NCBI RefSeq assembly: GCF_014656195.1 | Contig: NZ_BNBY01000034.1 | Span: 1 to 64,000, forward strand | Reading direction: 5' to 3' | DNA length: 64,000 bases | From: Kitasatospora xanthocidica | GTDB taxonomy: Bacteria; Actinomycetota; Actinomycetes; Streptomycetales; Streptomycetaceae | Part shown: piece by piece, positions 33,071-41,184 of the stretch | How positions within the stretch are numbered: the first letter of the stretch is position 1 | How the letters are laid out: each line of letters begins with the position of its first letter | The notes under the pieces: generated by a model | Seen by the model: only the letters and a program-made list of their open reading frames with translations | What the model was told of the DNA's origin: nothing | Database searches by the model: none | Position numbers and translations under genes: made by a program

Positions 33071-34084
33071 GTGGACATCGACATGAGTGCCCTGCGCACG
33101 CTGGTCAACGAGAAGAACATCCCCTTCGACCTGCTGGTCGAGTCCATCGAGTCCGCCCTCCTCACCGCGTACCACCGCACCGAGGGCTCGCGCCGCCGGG
33201 CCCGGGTGCACCTGGACCGCAAGAGCGGCCACGTCACCGTGTGGGCCGTGGAGGACCCGACGGAGCTGGACGAGGGCGTCGAGCCGAAGGAGTTCGACGA
33301 CACCCCGAGCGGCTTCGGCCGGATCGCGTCCAGCATCGGCATCCAGGTGATGATGCAGCGCCTGCGCGACGCCGCCGACGACCAGACCTTCGGCGAGTAC
33401 GCGGGCAAGGAGGGCGACATCGTCACCGGTGTCGTCCAGCAGGGCAACGACCCGAAGAACGTGCTGGTCGACATCGGCAAGCTGGAGGCCATCCTGCCCC
33501 CGCAGGAGCAGGTCCCGGGCGAGGACTACCGGCACGGCACCCGGCTGAAGTGCTACGTGGTGGCGGTCCGCCGCGGTGTCCGCGGGGCCTCGGTGACGCT
33601 GTCGCGCACCCACCCCAGCCTGGTGAAGAAGCTGTTCGCGCTGGAGGTCCCGGAGATCGCGGACGGCAGCGTGGAGATCGCCGCCATCGCCCGTGAGGCC
33701 GGCCACCGCACCAAGATCGCGGTCTGGTCGCGCCGGGCCGGGCTGAACGCCAAGGGCGCCTGCATCGGCCCGATGGGCTCCCGGGTGCGCGCCGTGATGG
33801 GCGAGCTGCACGGCGAGAAGATCGACATCGTGGACTGGTCGGAGGACCCCCGCGAGATGGTCGCCGCCGCGCTGTCCCCCGCGCGGGTGACCAGCGTGGA
33901 GATCGTGGACGCCGCGCAGCGCTCCGCCCGGGTGATCGTGCCGGACTACCAGCTGTCGCTGGCGATCGGCAAGGAGGGCCAGAACGCCCGCCTGGCGGCC
34001 CGTCTCACCGGGTGGCGGATCGACATCCGACCGGACACCGAGGGGCAGTCCGAGGACCGCGGCCGGGAATCGGACGACCAGTAG
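33071..34084 (+). CDS. nusA: Transcription termination/antitermination factor NusA
   Basis: Product of 337 residues, short as usual in actinobacteria because the C-terminal acidic repeats are absent. Domains are the RNAP-binding N-terminal domain (1-125), S1 (about 130-200, GDIVTGVVQQGNDPKNVLVD), KH1 and KH2 (GPMGSRVRAVMGELHGEKID, AIGKEGQNARLAARLTGWRIDI). It binds RNAP and nascent RNA and affects pausing and termination. GTG33071 has GAGGAGG 7 nt upstream. It follows rimP by 55 bp. Confidence 0.97.
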   Translation: MDIDMSALRTLVNEKNIPFDLLVESIESALLTAYHRTEGSRRRARVHLDRKSGHVTVWAVEDPTELDEGVEPKEFDDTPSGFGRIASSIGIQVMMQRLRDAADDQTFGEYAGKEGDIVTGVVQQGNDPKNVLVDIGKLEAILPPQEQVPGEDYRHGTRLKCYVVAVRRGVRGASVTLSRTHPSLVKKLFALEVPEIADGSVEIAAIAREAGHRTKIAVWSRRAGLNAKGACIGPMGSRVRAVMGELHGEKIDIVDWSEDPREMVAAALSPARVTSVEIVDAAQRSARVIVPDYQLSLAIGKEGQNARLAARLTGWRIDIRPDTEGQSEDRGRESDDQ

Positions 34085-34160
34085 TCGGTGTTGTCGGAGT
34101 CGTCCCCGTGGGTCCCCTGGGATCTACGGGGCGGCGCCATGTCGCTTCGGAGGGGTAGAC

Positions 34161-34454
34161 TTGCCTTCGTCTGGCCGGACGCATGTCCGAGCACGCCCGG
34201 AACGCACCTGCGTGGGCTGCCGCAAGCGCGCGGCCAAGCACCAGCTGTTGCGTGTCACGGCGGTCGAGGGCGAGTGCGTCCCCGATCCCCGTGGCGCACT
34301 GCCGGGCCGGGGCGCTCACCTGCACCCCGATCCGGCCTGCCTCGACCTCGCGGTCCGCCGTCGGGCGTTCCCCCGGGCCTTCCGGCTCCAGGGCGCGCTC
34401 GACACCGAGCGGCTCCGCGGGTTCATCGGGGAGCGGGCGGGCGGAGCCTCGTAG
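34161..34454 (+). CDS. ylxR: YlxR family RNA-binding protein (DUF448)
   Basis: Product of 97 residues. The family signature ERTCVGCRKRAAKHQLLRV and the GRGAHLHPDPACLDLAVRRRAF segment, with conserved Cys and Arg residues, are clear. YlxR proteins are basic and nucleic-acid binding, and sit between nusA and infB in most bacteria. TTG34161 is the preferred start, with GGAGGGG 5 nt upstream; it begins just before the SGRTHVRA segment. The stop is followed by a 228-bp leader before infB. Confidence 0.9.
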   Translation: MPSSGRTHVRARPERTCVGCRKRAAKHQLLRVTAVEGECVPDPRGALPGRGAHLHPDPACLDLAVRRRAFPRAFRLQGALDTERLRGFIGERAGGAS

Positions 34455-34581
34455 AAGGCCGCCTCACGCGACGGCCGCCGCTCCACGCGGCGGAGAACCA
34501 CCGCAACAAGCACAGCGTTCGGGCAGCCGCGCGCCGTGCCACCAGTCAGGTACCTCGCGATGTGGAAGTAGGTCGAGATTG

Positions 34582-34625
34582 CGATGAGCTCTCGATGAGT
34601 ACGCGATGAGTACGCGATGGGTACG
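34582..34625 (+). repeat. Four tandem 11-bp repeats in the infB leader
   Basis: CGATGAGCTCT, CGATGAGTACG twice, and CGATGGGTACG run head to tail 58 nt before the infB start codon. Each carries an ATG, so the leader contains several short upstream frames. Unusually low GC for this region. Confidence 0.85.
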
Positions 34626-34682
34626 CCCATGAAGTAGCGACAGTCCGGCGGACGAGACCCCCGGACTCAAGACAGGAGTGAA

Positions 34683-37600
34683 GTGGCTAAGGTCCGGGTT
34701 TATGAACTCGCCAAGGAGCTTGGCTTGGAGAGCAAGGCCGTCATGGCCAAGCTCACCGAGCTCGGTGAGTTCGTCCGTTCGGCGTCCTCGACGATCGAGG
34801 CGCCGGTCGTACGCAAGTTGACTGACGCGCTTGGTGTGGCCCCCACCGGTGGTGGCGCTGCCAAGCCGGGCCCGCGGAAGCCCGCGGCGCCCCAGCCCGC
34901 GGCAGGTGCCGCGGGTGCGCCCAAGCCGGGCGCCCCCACCCCGGGACCGCGGCCTGCCGCGACCCCGGGTCCCCGTCCCACCCCGGCCGCCGCGGCTCCC
35001 GCCGCCCCGGCCGCCCCCGCGGCTCCGGCCGCCCCCGTCGCCTCGCGTCCGGGTGCGCCGACTCCGGGCCCGCGCCCGGCCGCGCGTCCCGCCGCTCCGG
35101 CGGCCCCGGCCGCGCCCGCGGCCGAGTTCTCCTCGCCGGCTCCGGCCGGTGCCGAGGCCCCGCGTCCGGCCACCCAGGCCCAGCGGCCGAGCGGCCAGGC
35201 CTCCGGCGGCGCCCGTCCGGGCCCGCGTCCGGCCGGCCCGCGTCCGGGCAACAACCCGTTCACCTCGGGCAGTGCGACCGGCATGGCCCGCCCCGGCGAC
35301 CGCCGTCCGGGCGCTCCGGGTGCCCGTCCGGGTGCTCCGGGTGCGCAGGGCGGCGACCGTCCGCGTCCCGGTGGCGACCGTCCGCGTCCCGCCGGTGCCC
35401 CCGGTGCCGACCGTGGCGCCCCGCGTCCCGGTGGTGACCGTCCGCGTCCGGGTGGCGCTCCGGGTGCCGACCGTGGCGCCCCGCGTCCCGGTGGTGACCG
35501 TCCGCGTCCCGCCGGTGCCCCGGGTGCCGGTGCGCCGCGTCCCGGTGGCGCTCCGCGCCCCGACGGCATGCCGCGTCCGGCCGGTCCGCGCCCCGGCGCG
35601 CCGTCCCCGTCCGGCATGCCGCGCCCGAACCCGGGCATGATGCCGCAGCGTCCGGCTCCGGGCCCGCGTCCGGGCCCCGGCGGCCGTGGTCCGGGTGGCC
35701 CCGGTGGCCGTCCGGGTGGTCCGGGTGCCGGTGGCGCCCGTCCGGGCTTCCAGGGTCGTCCGGCCGGTCCGGGCTCGCGTCCGGCCGGTGGCGGCGGCTT
35801 CGGCGGTCCGCGTCCGGGTGGCGGTGCCCCCGGTGGTGGCGGCGGCTTCGGCCCCCGTCCCGGCGGCTTCGGCGGTCGTCCCGGTGGCCCGGGTGCCCGT
35901 GGTGGCACGCAGGGTGCCTTCGGTCGTGGCCCGGGCGGTCGCCCGGCGCGCGGTCGCAAGTCGAAGCGGGCGAAGCGCCAGGAGTACGAGGCCATGCAGG
36001 CCCCGTCCGTCGGCGGTGTGATGCTCCCTCGCGGCAACGGCCAGACCGTTCGCCTGTCGAGCGGCGCCTCGCTGATGGACTTCGCGGAGAAGATCAACGC
36101 CAACCCGGCCGCGCTCGTCTCCGTCATGTTCAACCTCGGTGAGATGGTCACCGCGACCCAGTCGGTCTCCGACGCGACCCTCGAGCTGCTGGCCGGCGAG
36201 ATGGGCTTCCAGCTGGAGATCGTCAGCCGGGACGACGAGGACCGCGAGCTGCTGGAGTCGTTCGACATCGACTTCGGTGCCAACGAGGGCGACGAGGACC
36301 AGCTGGCCCCGCGCCCGCCGGTCGTCACCGTCATGGGTCACGTCGACCACGGTAAGACCCGCCTGCTGGACGCGATCCGCAAGTCCAACGTGGTGGCCGG
36401 CGAGGCCGGTGGCATCACCCAGCACATCGGTGCCTACCAGGTCGTCACCGAGGTGAACGGCGAGCAGCGCCCGATCACCTTCCTCGACACCCCGGGTCAC
36501 GAGGCGTTCTCCGCCATGCGTGCCCGTGGTGCCAAGTCCACCGACATCGCGATCCTGGTGGTCGCGGCCAACGACGGTGTCATGCCGCAGACGGTCGAGG
36601 CGCTCAACCACGCCAAGGCCGCCGGTGTGCCGATCGTGGTCGCCGTCAACAAGATCGACGTCGAGGGCGCCGACCCGACGAAGGTCCGCGGTCAGCTGAC
36701 CGAGTTCGGTCTGGTGGCCGAGGAGTACGGCGGCGACACCATGTTCGTCGACATCTCCGCGCGCCAGGGCCTGCACATCGACCAGCTGCTGGAGGCCGTG
36801 GTCCTGACCGCGGACGCCTCGCTGGACCTGCGGGCCAACCCCGAGCAGGACGCGCAGGGTATTGCCATCGAGGCCCACCTCGACAAGGGCCGCGGTGCCA
36901 TGGCGACCGTCCTCGTCCAGCGCGGTACCCTCCGCGTCGGCGACTCGATCGTCGTGGGCGACGCCTACGGCCGCGTCCGCGCGATGCTGGACGAGAACGG
37001 CAACAACCTCGCCGAGGCCGGCCCGTCCCGTCCGGTGCTGCTGCTTGGTCTGACCTCGGTGCCCCGCGCCGGCGACAGCTTCATCGTCGTCGACGAGGAC
37101 CGCACCGCCCGTCAGATCGCCGAGAAGCGCTCGGCCCGCGACCGCAACGCCGCCTTCGCGCAGCGTCGGGTCCGGGTGTCCCTGGAGGACCTGGACAAGG
37201 CCATCGCCGCCGGCTCCATCGAGCAGCTCAACCTCATCATCAAGGGTGACGTCTCCGGTTCGGTGGAAGCCCTCGAGGACGCCCTCGTCAAGCTGGACGT
37301 GGGCGAGGAGGTCGAGCTCCGGGTCCTGCACCGCGGTGTGGGTGCCATCACCGAGTCCGACGTGGACCTGGCGATGGGCTCGGACGCCATCATCATCGGC
37401 TTCAACGTGCGCGCCGAAGGCCGTGCGCGCACCGCGGCCGACAAGGAAGGCGTGGACGTCCGGTACTACTCGGTCATCTACCAGGCGATCGAGGAGATCG
37501 AGAACGCCCTCAAGGGCAAGCTCAAGCCGGAGTACGAGGAGGTGCGCCTCGGCGCCGCGGAGATCCGCGAGGTCTTCCGCTCCTCCAAGTTCGGCAACAT

Positions 37601-37835
37601 CGCCGGTGTCCTGGTCCGCGACGGCATCATCCGCCGCAACACCAAGGCCCGCCTGCTGCGCGACGGCAAGGTCGTGGCGGAGAGCCTTACCATCGAGGGT
37701 CTGCGCCGCTTCAAGGACGACGCGACCGAGGTCCGCGAGGGCTTCGAGGCCGGTGTCACCCTGGGGTCGTTCAACGACATCAAGGTCGACGACATCATCG
37801 AGACCTACGAGATGCGCGAGAAGCCGCGCGCCTAG
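34683..37835 (+). CDS. infB: Translation initiation factor IF-2
   Basis: Large actinobacterial IF-2 of 1050 residues. An IF2_N domain (1-50, RVYELAKELGLESKAVMAKL) is followed by about 390 residues rich in Ala, Pro, Gly and Arg, with RGG-like runs. A second IF2_N-type domain precedes the GTPase. G motifs are GHVDHGKT (G1 at 552), DTPGHEAF (G3) and NKID (G4). Domains II-IV end in REGFEAGVTLGSFNDIKVDD. It delivers initiator tRNA to the 30S subunit and promotes subunit joining. GTG34683 has AGGAG 5 nt upstream. It ends with a strong terminator. Confidence 0.97.
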   Translation: MAKVRVYELAKELGLESKAVMAKLTELGEFVRSASSTIEAPVVRKLTDALGVAPTGGGAAKPGPRKPAAPQPAAGAAGAPKPGAPTPGPRPAATPGPRPTPAAAAPAAPAAPAAPAAPVASRPGAPTPGPRPAARPAAPAAPAAPAAEFSSPAPAGAEAPRPATQAQRPSGQASGGARPGPRPAGPRPGNNPFTSGSATGMARPGDRRPGAPGARPGAPGAQGGDRPRPGGDRPRPAGAPGADRGAPRPGGDRPRPGGAPGADRGAPRPGGDRPRPAGAPGAGAPRPGGAPRPDGMPRPAGPRPGAPSPSGMPRPNPGMMPQRPAPGPRPGPGGRGPGGPGGRPGGPGAGGARPGFQGRPAGPGSRPAGGGGFGGPRPGGGAPGGGGGFGPRPGGFGGRPGGPGARGGTQGAFGRGPGGRPARGRKSKRAKRQEYEAMQAPSVGGVMLPRGNGQTVRLSSGASLMDFAEKINANPAALVSVMFNLGEMVTATQSVSDATLELLAGEMGFQLEIVSRDDEDRELLESFDIDFGANEGDEDQLAPRPPVVTVMGHVDHGKTRLLDAIRKSNVVAGEAGGITQHIGAYQVVTEVNGEQRPITFLDTPGHEAFSAMRARGAKSTDIAILVVAANDGVMPQTVEALNHAKAAGVPIVVAVNKIDVEGADPTKVRGQLTEFGLVAEEYGGDTMFVDISARQGLHIDQLLEAVVLTADASLDLRANPEQDAQGIAIEAHLDKGRGAMATVLVQRGTLRVGDSIVVGDAYGRVRAMLDENGNNLAEAGPSRPVLLLGLTSVPRAGDSFIVVDEDRTARQIAEKRSARDRNAAFAQRRVRVSLEDLDKAIAAGSIEQLNLIIKGDVSGSVEALEDALVKLDVGEEVELRVLHRGVGAITESDVDLAMGSDAIIIGFNVRAEGRARTAADKEGVDVRYYSVIYQAIEEIENALKGKLKPEYEEVRLGAAEIREVFRSSKFGNIAGVLVRDGIIRRNTKARLLRDGKVVAESLTIEGLRRFKDDATEVREGFEAGVTLGSFNDIKVDDIIETYEMREKPRA
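35401..35520 (+). repeat. 60-bp tandem repeat inside infB
   Basis: Two 60-bp copies, identical at almost all of the first 50 positions, with a partial third copy before them (35356-35400). Each encodes a 20-residue GADRGAPRPGGDRPRP-type unit of the disordered linker. Copy number is likely to vary among strains. Confidence 0.88.
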
Positions 37836-37845
37836 TCGGTGTCAG

Positions 37846-37888
37846 CCGGGGCCGGTCGACGGGTGGTATTTCCGTCGACCGGCCCCGG
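37846..37888 (+). terminator. infB terminator
   Basis: Perfect 17-bp stem CCGGGGCCGGTCGACGG / CCGTCGACCGGCCCCGG with a 9-nt loop, 11 nt after the infB stop. It should end most transcription before the DUF503 gene, implying a promoter or read-through in 37889-37991. Confidence 0.92.
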
Positions 37889-37991
37889 TCTCGCTGTGTA
37901 GGGTCCGGGTACCCGCCGGTCACGGCGGCGGTCCGGTTCTTCCGGGCCGTAACGTCCCCGAGGCCTTCCAGGTCGGCGAGACCTGTCATAC

Positions 37992-38288
37992 ATGTTCGTG
38001 GGAACACTCACTTTCGACCTGCTGCTGGGCGACGTCCACTCGCTCAAGGAGAAGCGTTCGATCGTGCGGCCCATCGTGGCCGAACTGCAGCGCAAGTACA
38101 GCGTGTGCGCTGCCGAGACCGGGAACCAGGACCTGCACCGCAGGGCCGAGATCGGCCTGGCGGTGGTCTCCGGCGAAGCCGGGTACGTCACCGAGGTCCT
38201 GGACAGCTGTGAGCGGTTGGTCGCCGGCCGCCCCGAGGTACAGCTCCTCTCCGCGAGGAGGAGGTACCACAACGACGACGACGAATGA
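37992..38288 (+). CDS. DUF503 (YlxP-like) family protein
   Basis: Small protein of 98 residues: MFVGTLTFDLLLGDVHSLKEKR at the N-terminus is diagnostic, with QDLHRRAEIGLAVVSG in the middle. The family is a ferredoxin-like fold lying between infB and rbfA in Gram-positive bacteria; the exact role is unknown but context suggests ribosome or translation-related. There is no good purine site before the ATG. Overlapping purine-rich sequence follows before rbfA. Confidence 0.9.
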   Translation: MFVGTLTFDLLLGDVHSLKEKRSIVRPIVAELQRKYSVCAAETGNQDLHRRAEIGLAVVSGEAGYVTEVLDSCERLVAGRPEVQLLSARRRYHNDDDE

Positions 38289-38441
38289 GAGCTGTGGAGC
38301 CGCTCGGCGGAAGTCGCCGTTCTCACACAGATCAGGACCGAGAGCGCCCGCAAGGCCGGGCGCGGGCCGGTACTTTGGGGCGTGGGCCCCGTCGGGTGCG
38401 CAACTCGCCCGGGTACCTGGCCCATTGCACGAGGAGGCAAC

Positions 38442-38882
38442 GTGACCGACACCGCAAGGGCGCGCAAGCTCGCCGACCGCATCCAGGTGGTCGTCGCCCA
38501 GACCCTGGAACGGCGGATCAAGGACCCGCGACTGGGGTTCGTGACCATCACCGACACCCGGGTGACCGGCGACCTGCGCGAGGCCACCGTCTTCTACACC
38601 GTCTTCGGTGACGAGACCGAGCGCGAGGCCACCGCGGCCGCGCTGGAGAGCGCCAAGGGCGTGATCCGCTCCGAGGTCGGCAAGATCGGGGTGCGCTTCA
38701 CCCCGACGCTGACCTTCGTCGCGGACGCACTGCCGGACAACGCCCGGAACATCGACGACCTGCTCGACCGGGCCCGGCACTCCGACGCCGAGGTGCGCAC
38801 GCAGGCCGCCGGGGCGAGCTACGCCGGCGACGCGGACCCGTACCGGGTCCCGGCGTCCGAGCGTGACGACGAGGACGAGTAG
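38442..38882 (+). CDS. rbfA: 30S ribosome-binding factor RbfA
   Basis: Product of 146 residues with the RbfA KH-like fold: RARKLADRIQVVVAQTLERR, KDPRLGFVTITDTRVTGDLR and KIGVRFTPTLTFVADALPDN. It helps mature the 16S 5' end and cold-adapted 30S assembly. GTG38442 has GAGGAGG 4 nt upstream. The last 25 residues are acidic and probably disordered. The DHH gene starts 2 nt after its stop, so they are translated together. Confidence 0.96.
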   Translation: MTDTARARKLADRIQVVVAQTLERRIKDPRLGFVTITDTRVTGDLREATVFYTVFGDETEREATAAALESAKGVIRSEVGKIGVRFTPTLTFVADALPDNARNIDDLLDRARHSDAEVRTQAAGASYAGDADPYRVPASERDDEDE

Positions 38883-38884
38883 TC

Positions 38885-39988
38885 ATGGCGGGTGAGCCGG
38901 CGCAGGCCGCCTCGCGAGCCGGATCGACCACGGGGGCGTCCTCCACCAGCACGGTGGAGGGTGCCCTCGCGGCGCTCCCGGGCCCGCGCGCCGAGGAGAG
39001 CGGGTTCGAGCTGGTCTGGCAGCAGGTGGTGGCGGAGATCGGGCGGGCCCGTTCGATCGACCTGATCTGCCACATCTGCCCGGACGGTGACGCGCTGGGG
39101 TCCTCGCTGGCCGCCGCGCTGGCGCTGCGCGCGCTCGGCAAGCAGGTGCGGGTCTCCTTCGGCGACGACCCGCAGATCGTGCCGGAGTCGCTGACCTTCC
39201 TGCCCGGCCAGGAGCTGATCGTGCCGGCCGCCGAGGTGCCGGACGAGCCCGAACTGGTGCTCTGCTTCGACGTGGCCGCGGAGAGCCGGCTCGGCCTGCT
39301 GCACGAGAAGGCCTTCGCCGCGCCCGTCCTGGTGGTGTTCGACCACCACGCCTCCAATCCGGGCTTCGGCACCCACCAGCTGATCGACCCGACCGCGCCG
39401 GCCACCGCCGTCCTGGTCGACGAACTGCTGCGCCGGCTTGGCGTGGAGCTCGACCGGGACCTGGCCACCTGCCTCTACACCGGCGTCGCCACCGACACCG
39501 GCTCGTTCCGGTACCGGGCCACCACGCCCGCCACCCACGAGCTCGCCGGCCGGCTGCTGGCCACCGGCATCCGGCACGACCTGATCTCGCGGCGGCTGTG
39601 GGACACCTCCTCGTTCGGCTACCTCAAGGTGCTCGCGGGCGCGCTCGACCGGGCTGTCTACGAGCCGGAGGCGGCCGACGGCCTCGGCCTGGTGTGGACC
39701 TGGGTGCCGTACCAGGACCTGGTGCTGTTCAGCGTCACGGTCGAGGAGATCGAGGGGCTGATCGACATCCTGCGCCGCCCGGCCGAGGCCGAGGTGGCGC
39801 TGGTGCTCAAGCAGGACCCGGACGGCACGCTGCGCGGCTCCTCGCGCTCCAAGGGCGGGGTGGACGTCGCCGCGGCCTGTGCCGAACTGGGCGGCGGGGG
39901 CCACGTCTACGCGGCCGGATTCAGCGTCCGGGAGGACGTGGCCGCGGTGGTCGAGCGGTTCCGGAACGCGCTGCGGCCGGTACGTTGA
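38885..39988 (+). CDS. DHH/DHHA1-family phosphoesterase (NrnA-like nanoRNase)
   Basis: Product of 367 residues. Motifs of the DHH family: CHICPDGDALGSSLA (metal ligands), ELVLCFDVA and VVFDHHASNPGFG, and TDTGSFRY. The DHHA1 end reads GSSRSKGGVDVAAACAELGGGGHVYAAGF. This is the bifunctional oligoribonuclease/pAp phosphatase type: it degrades 2-5 nt RNA and may dephosphorylate pAp. A 30-residue Ser/Thr-rich leader precedes the fold. It is coupled to rbfA and is placed next to truB as in other Gram-positive genomes. Confidence 0.93.
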   Translation: MAGEPAQAASRAGSTTGASSTSTVEGALAALPGPRAEESGFELVWQQVVAEIGRARSIDLICHICPDGDALGSSLAAALALRALGKQVRVSFGDDPQIVPESLTFLPGQELIVPAAEVPDEPELVLCFDVAAESRLGLLHEKAFAAPVLVVFDHHASNPGFGTHQLIDPTAPATAVLVDELLRRLGVELDRDLATCLYTGVATDTGSFRYRATTPATHELAGRLLATGIRHDLISRRLWDTSSFGYLKVLAGALDRAVYEPEAADGLGLVWTWVPYQDLVLFSVTVEEIEGLIDILRRPAEAEVALVLKQDPDGTLRGSSRSKGGVDVAAACAELGGGGHVYAAGFSVREDVAAVVERFRNALRPVR

Positions 39989-40048
39989 CCGTCCGCTGAC
40001 GTCCTCCGAAGTTTGCAGGTTGTCCGAAGTCTCCAGAGAAAGAACCCG

Positions 40049-40978
40049 ATGAAGCGCAAAGGCACCGGCCCGGACGGCCTGGTGATCGTCGACAAGCCCG
40101 AGGGCATCACCTCCCACGGGGTCGTCGCCAAGTTGCGGTGGCTGGCCGGGACCCGCAAGGTCGGGCACGCCGGCACGCTGGACCCGATGGCCACCGGCGT
40201 GCTGGTGATCGGCGTCGAACGGGCCACCCGGCTGCTCGGCCACCTGATGCTCACCGCCAAGACGTACGAGGCGACCATCCGGCTCGGCCAGACCACCGTC
40301 ACCGACGACCGGGAGGGCGAGGTCACCGCCTCGGCCCCGGCCGACGCCGTCACCCGGGAGGCGATCGACGCCGGGATCGCGGCGCTCACCGGCGAGATCA
40401 TGCAGGTGCCGTCCAAGGTCAGCGCGATCAAGATCGACGGCAAGCGCTCGTACGCCCGGGTGCGCGAGGGCGAGGACTTCGAGCTCGCCGCCCGGCCGAC
40501 CACGATCCACTCCTTCACCGTGCACGAGCAGCGCGCGGCGGTCGCCGAGGACGGCACCCCGGTGATCGACCTGGACGTCACCGTCGAGTGCTCCTCCGGC
40601 ACCTACATCCGGGCGCTGGCCCGGGACCTGGGCGCCGGGCTGGGCGTCGGCGGGCACCTGACCGCGCTGCGGCGCACCAAGGTCGGGCCGTACGGGGTGG
40701 AGTCGGCGCACACCCTGGAGCAGCTGGAGGCCGCGGTCACCGGCGAGCCCGCCGAGGGGCTGCAGGTGCTGCCGATCGCGCAGGCCGCGGCGGCCGCCTT
40801 CCCGCGCTGGGACCTGGACGAGGCGTCGGCGCAGAAGCTGTCGCACGGCTCCCGGCTGAAGGCGCCCGGGCTGGGCGTGGACGGGCCGATCGCGGTGTTC
40901 GGGCCGGACGGGCGCTTCCTCGCGCTGGTCGAGGAGCGGGACGGGCAGGCCAAGCCGGTCGCGGTCTTCGTCGGCTGA
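40049..40978 (+). CDS. truB: tRNA pseudouridine-55 synthase TruB
   Basis: Product of 309 residues that converts U55 of tRNAs to pseudouridine. Active-site segment GHAGTLDPMATGVLVIG with catalytic Asp45; KTYEATIRLG, PSKVSAIKIDGKRSYA and SSGTYIRALARDLG follow, then a PUA-like C-terminal domain. ATG40049 is used because earlier codons lack similarity; only a weak GAGAAAGA precedes it. It is 60 nt after the DHH gene and ends in a strong terminator. Confidence 0.96.
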   Translation: MKRKGTGPDGLVIVDKPEGITSHGVVAKLRWLAGTRKVGHAGTLDPMATGVLVIGVERATRLLGHLMLTAKTYEATIRLGQTTVTDDREGEVTASAPADAVTREAIDAGIAALTGEIMQVPSKVSAIKIDGKRSYARVREGEDFELAARPTTIHSFTVHEQRAAVAEDGTPVIDLDVTVECSSGTYIRALARDLGAGLGVGGHLTALRRTKVGPYGVESAHTLEQLEAAVTGEPAEGLQVLPIAQAAAAAFPRWDLDEASAQKLSHGSRLKAPGLGVDGPIAVFGPDGRFLALVEERDGQAKPVAVFVG

Positions 40979-40994
40979 TCGCCCGCCAATCGTC

Positions 40995-41024
40995 ACCCCC
41001 GTCGGGAGTCCTCCCGACGGGGGT
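40995..41024 (+). terminator. truB terminator
   Basis: Perfect 14-bp stem ACCCCCGTCGGGAG / CTCCCGACGGGGGT with a 2-nt loop followed by TT, 16 nt after the truB stop. Confidence 0.92.
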
Positions 41025-41184
41025 TTCGCGTTCCCGGGGGCCCCTTTCACCCGAACGGGAAAGGTCACCCGCGCGAGGGAGCGCACGAGGTGAACGCCCG
41101 TGGTGAGCGGCGCGGGCGCGGTCGGAGCGCCGCCCCGGCGGGAAGGCTCCCGGTGGCGGGCGAGCGACGGTCGAGGGGGCACTC

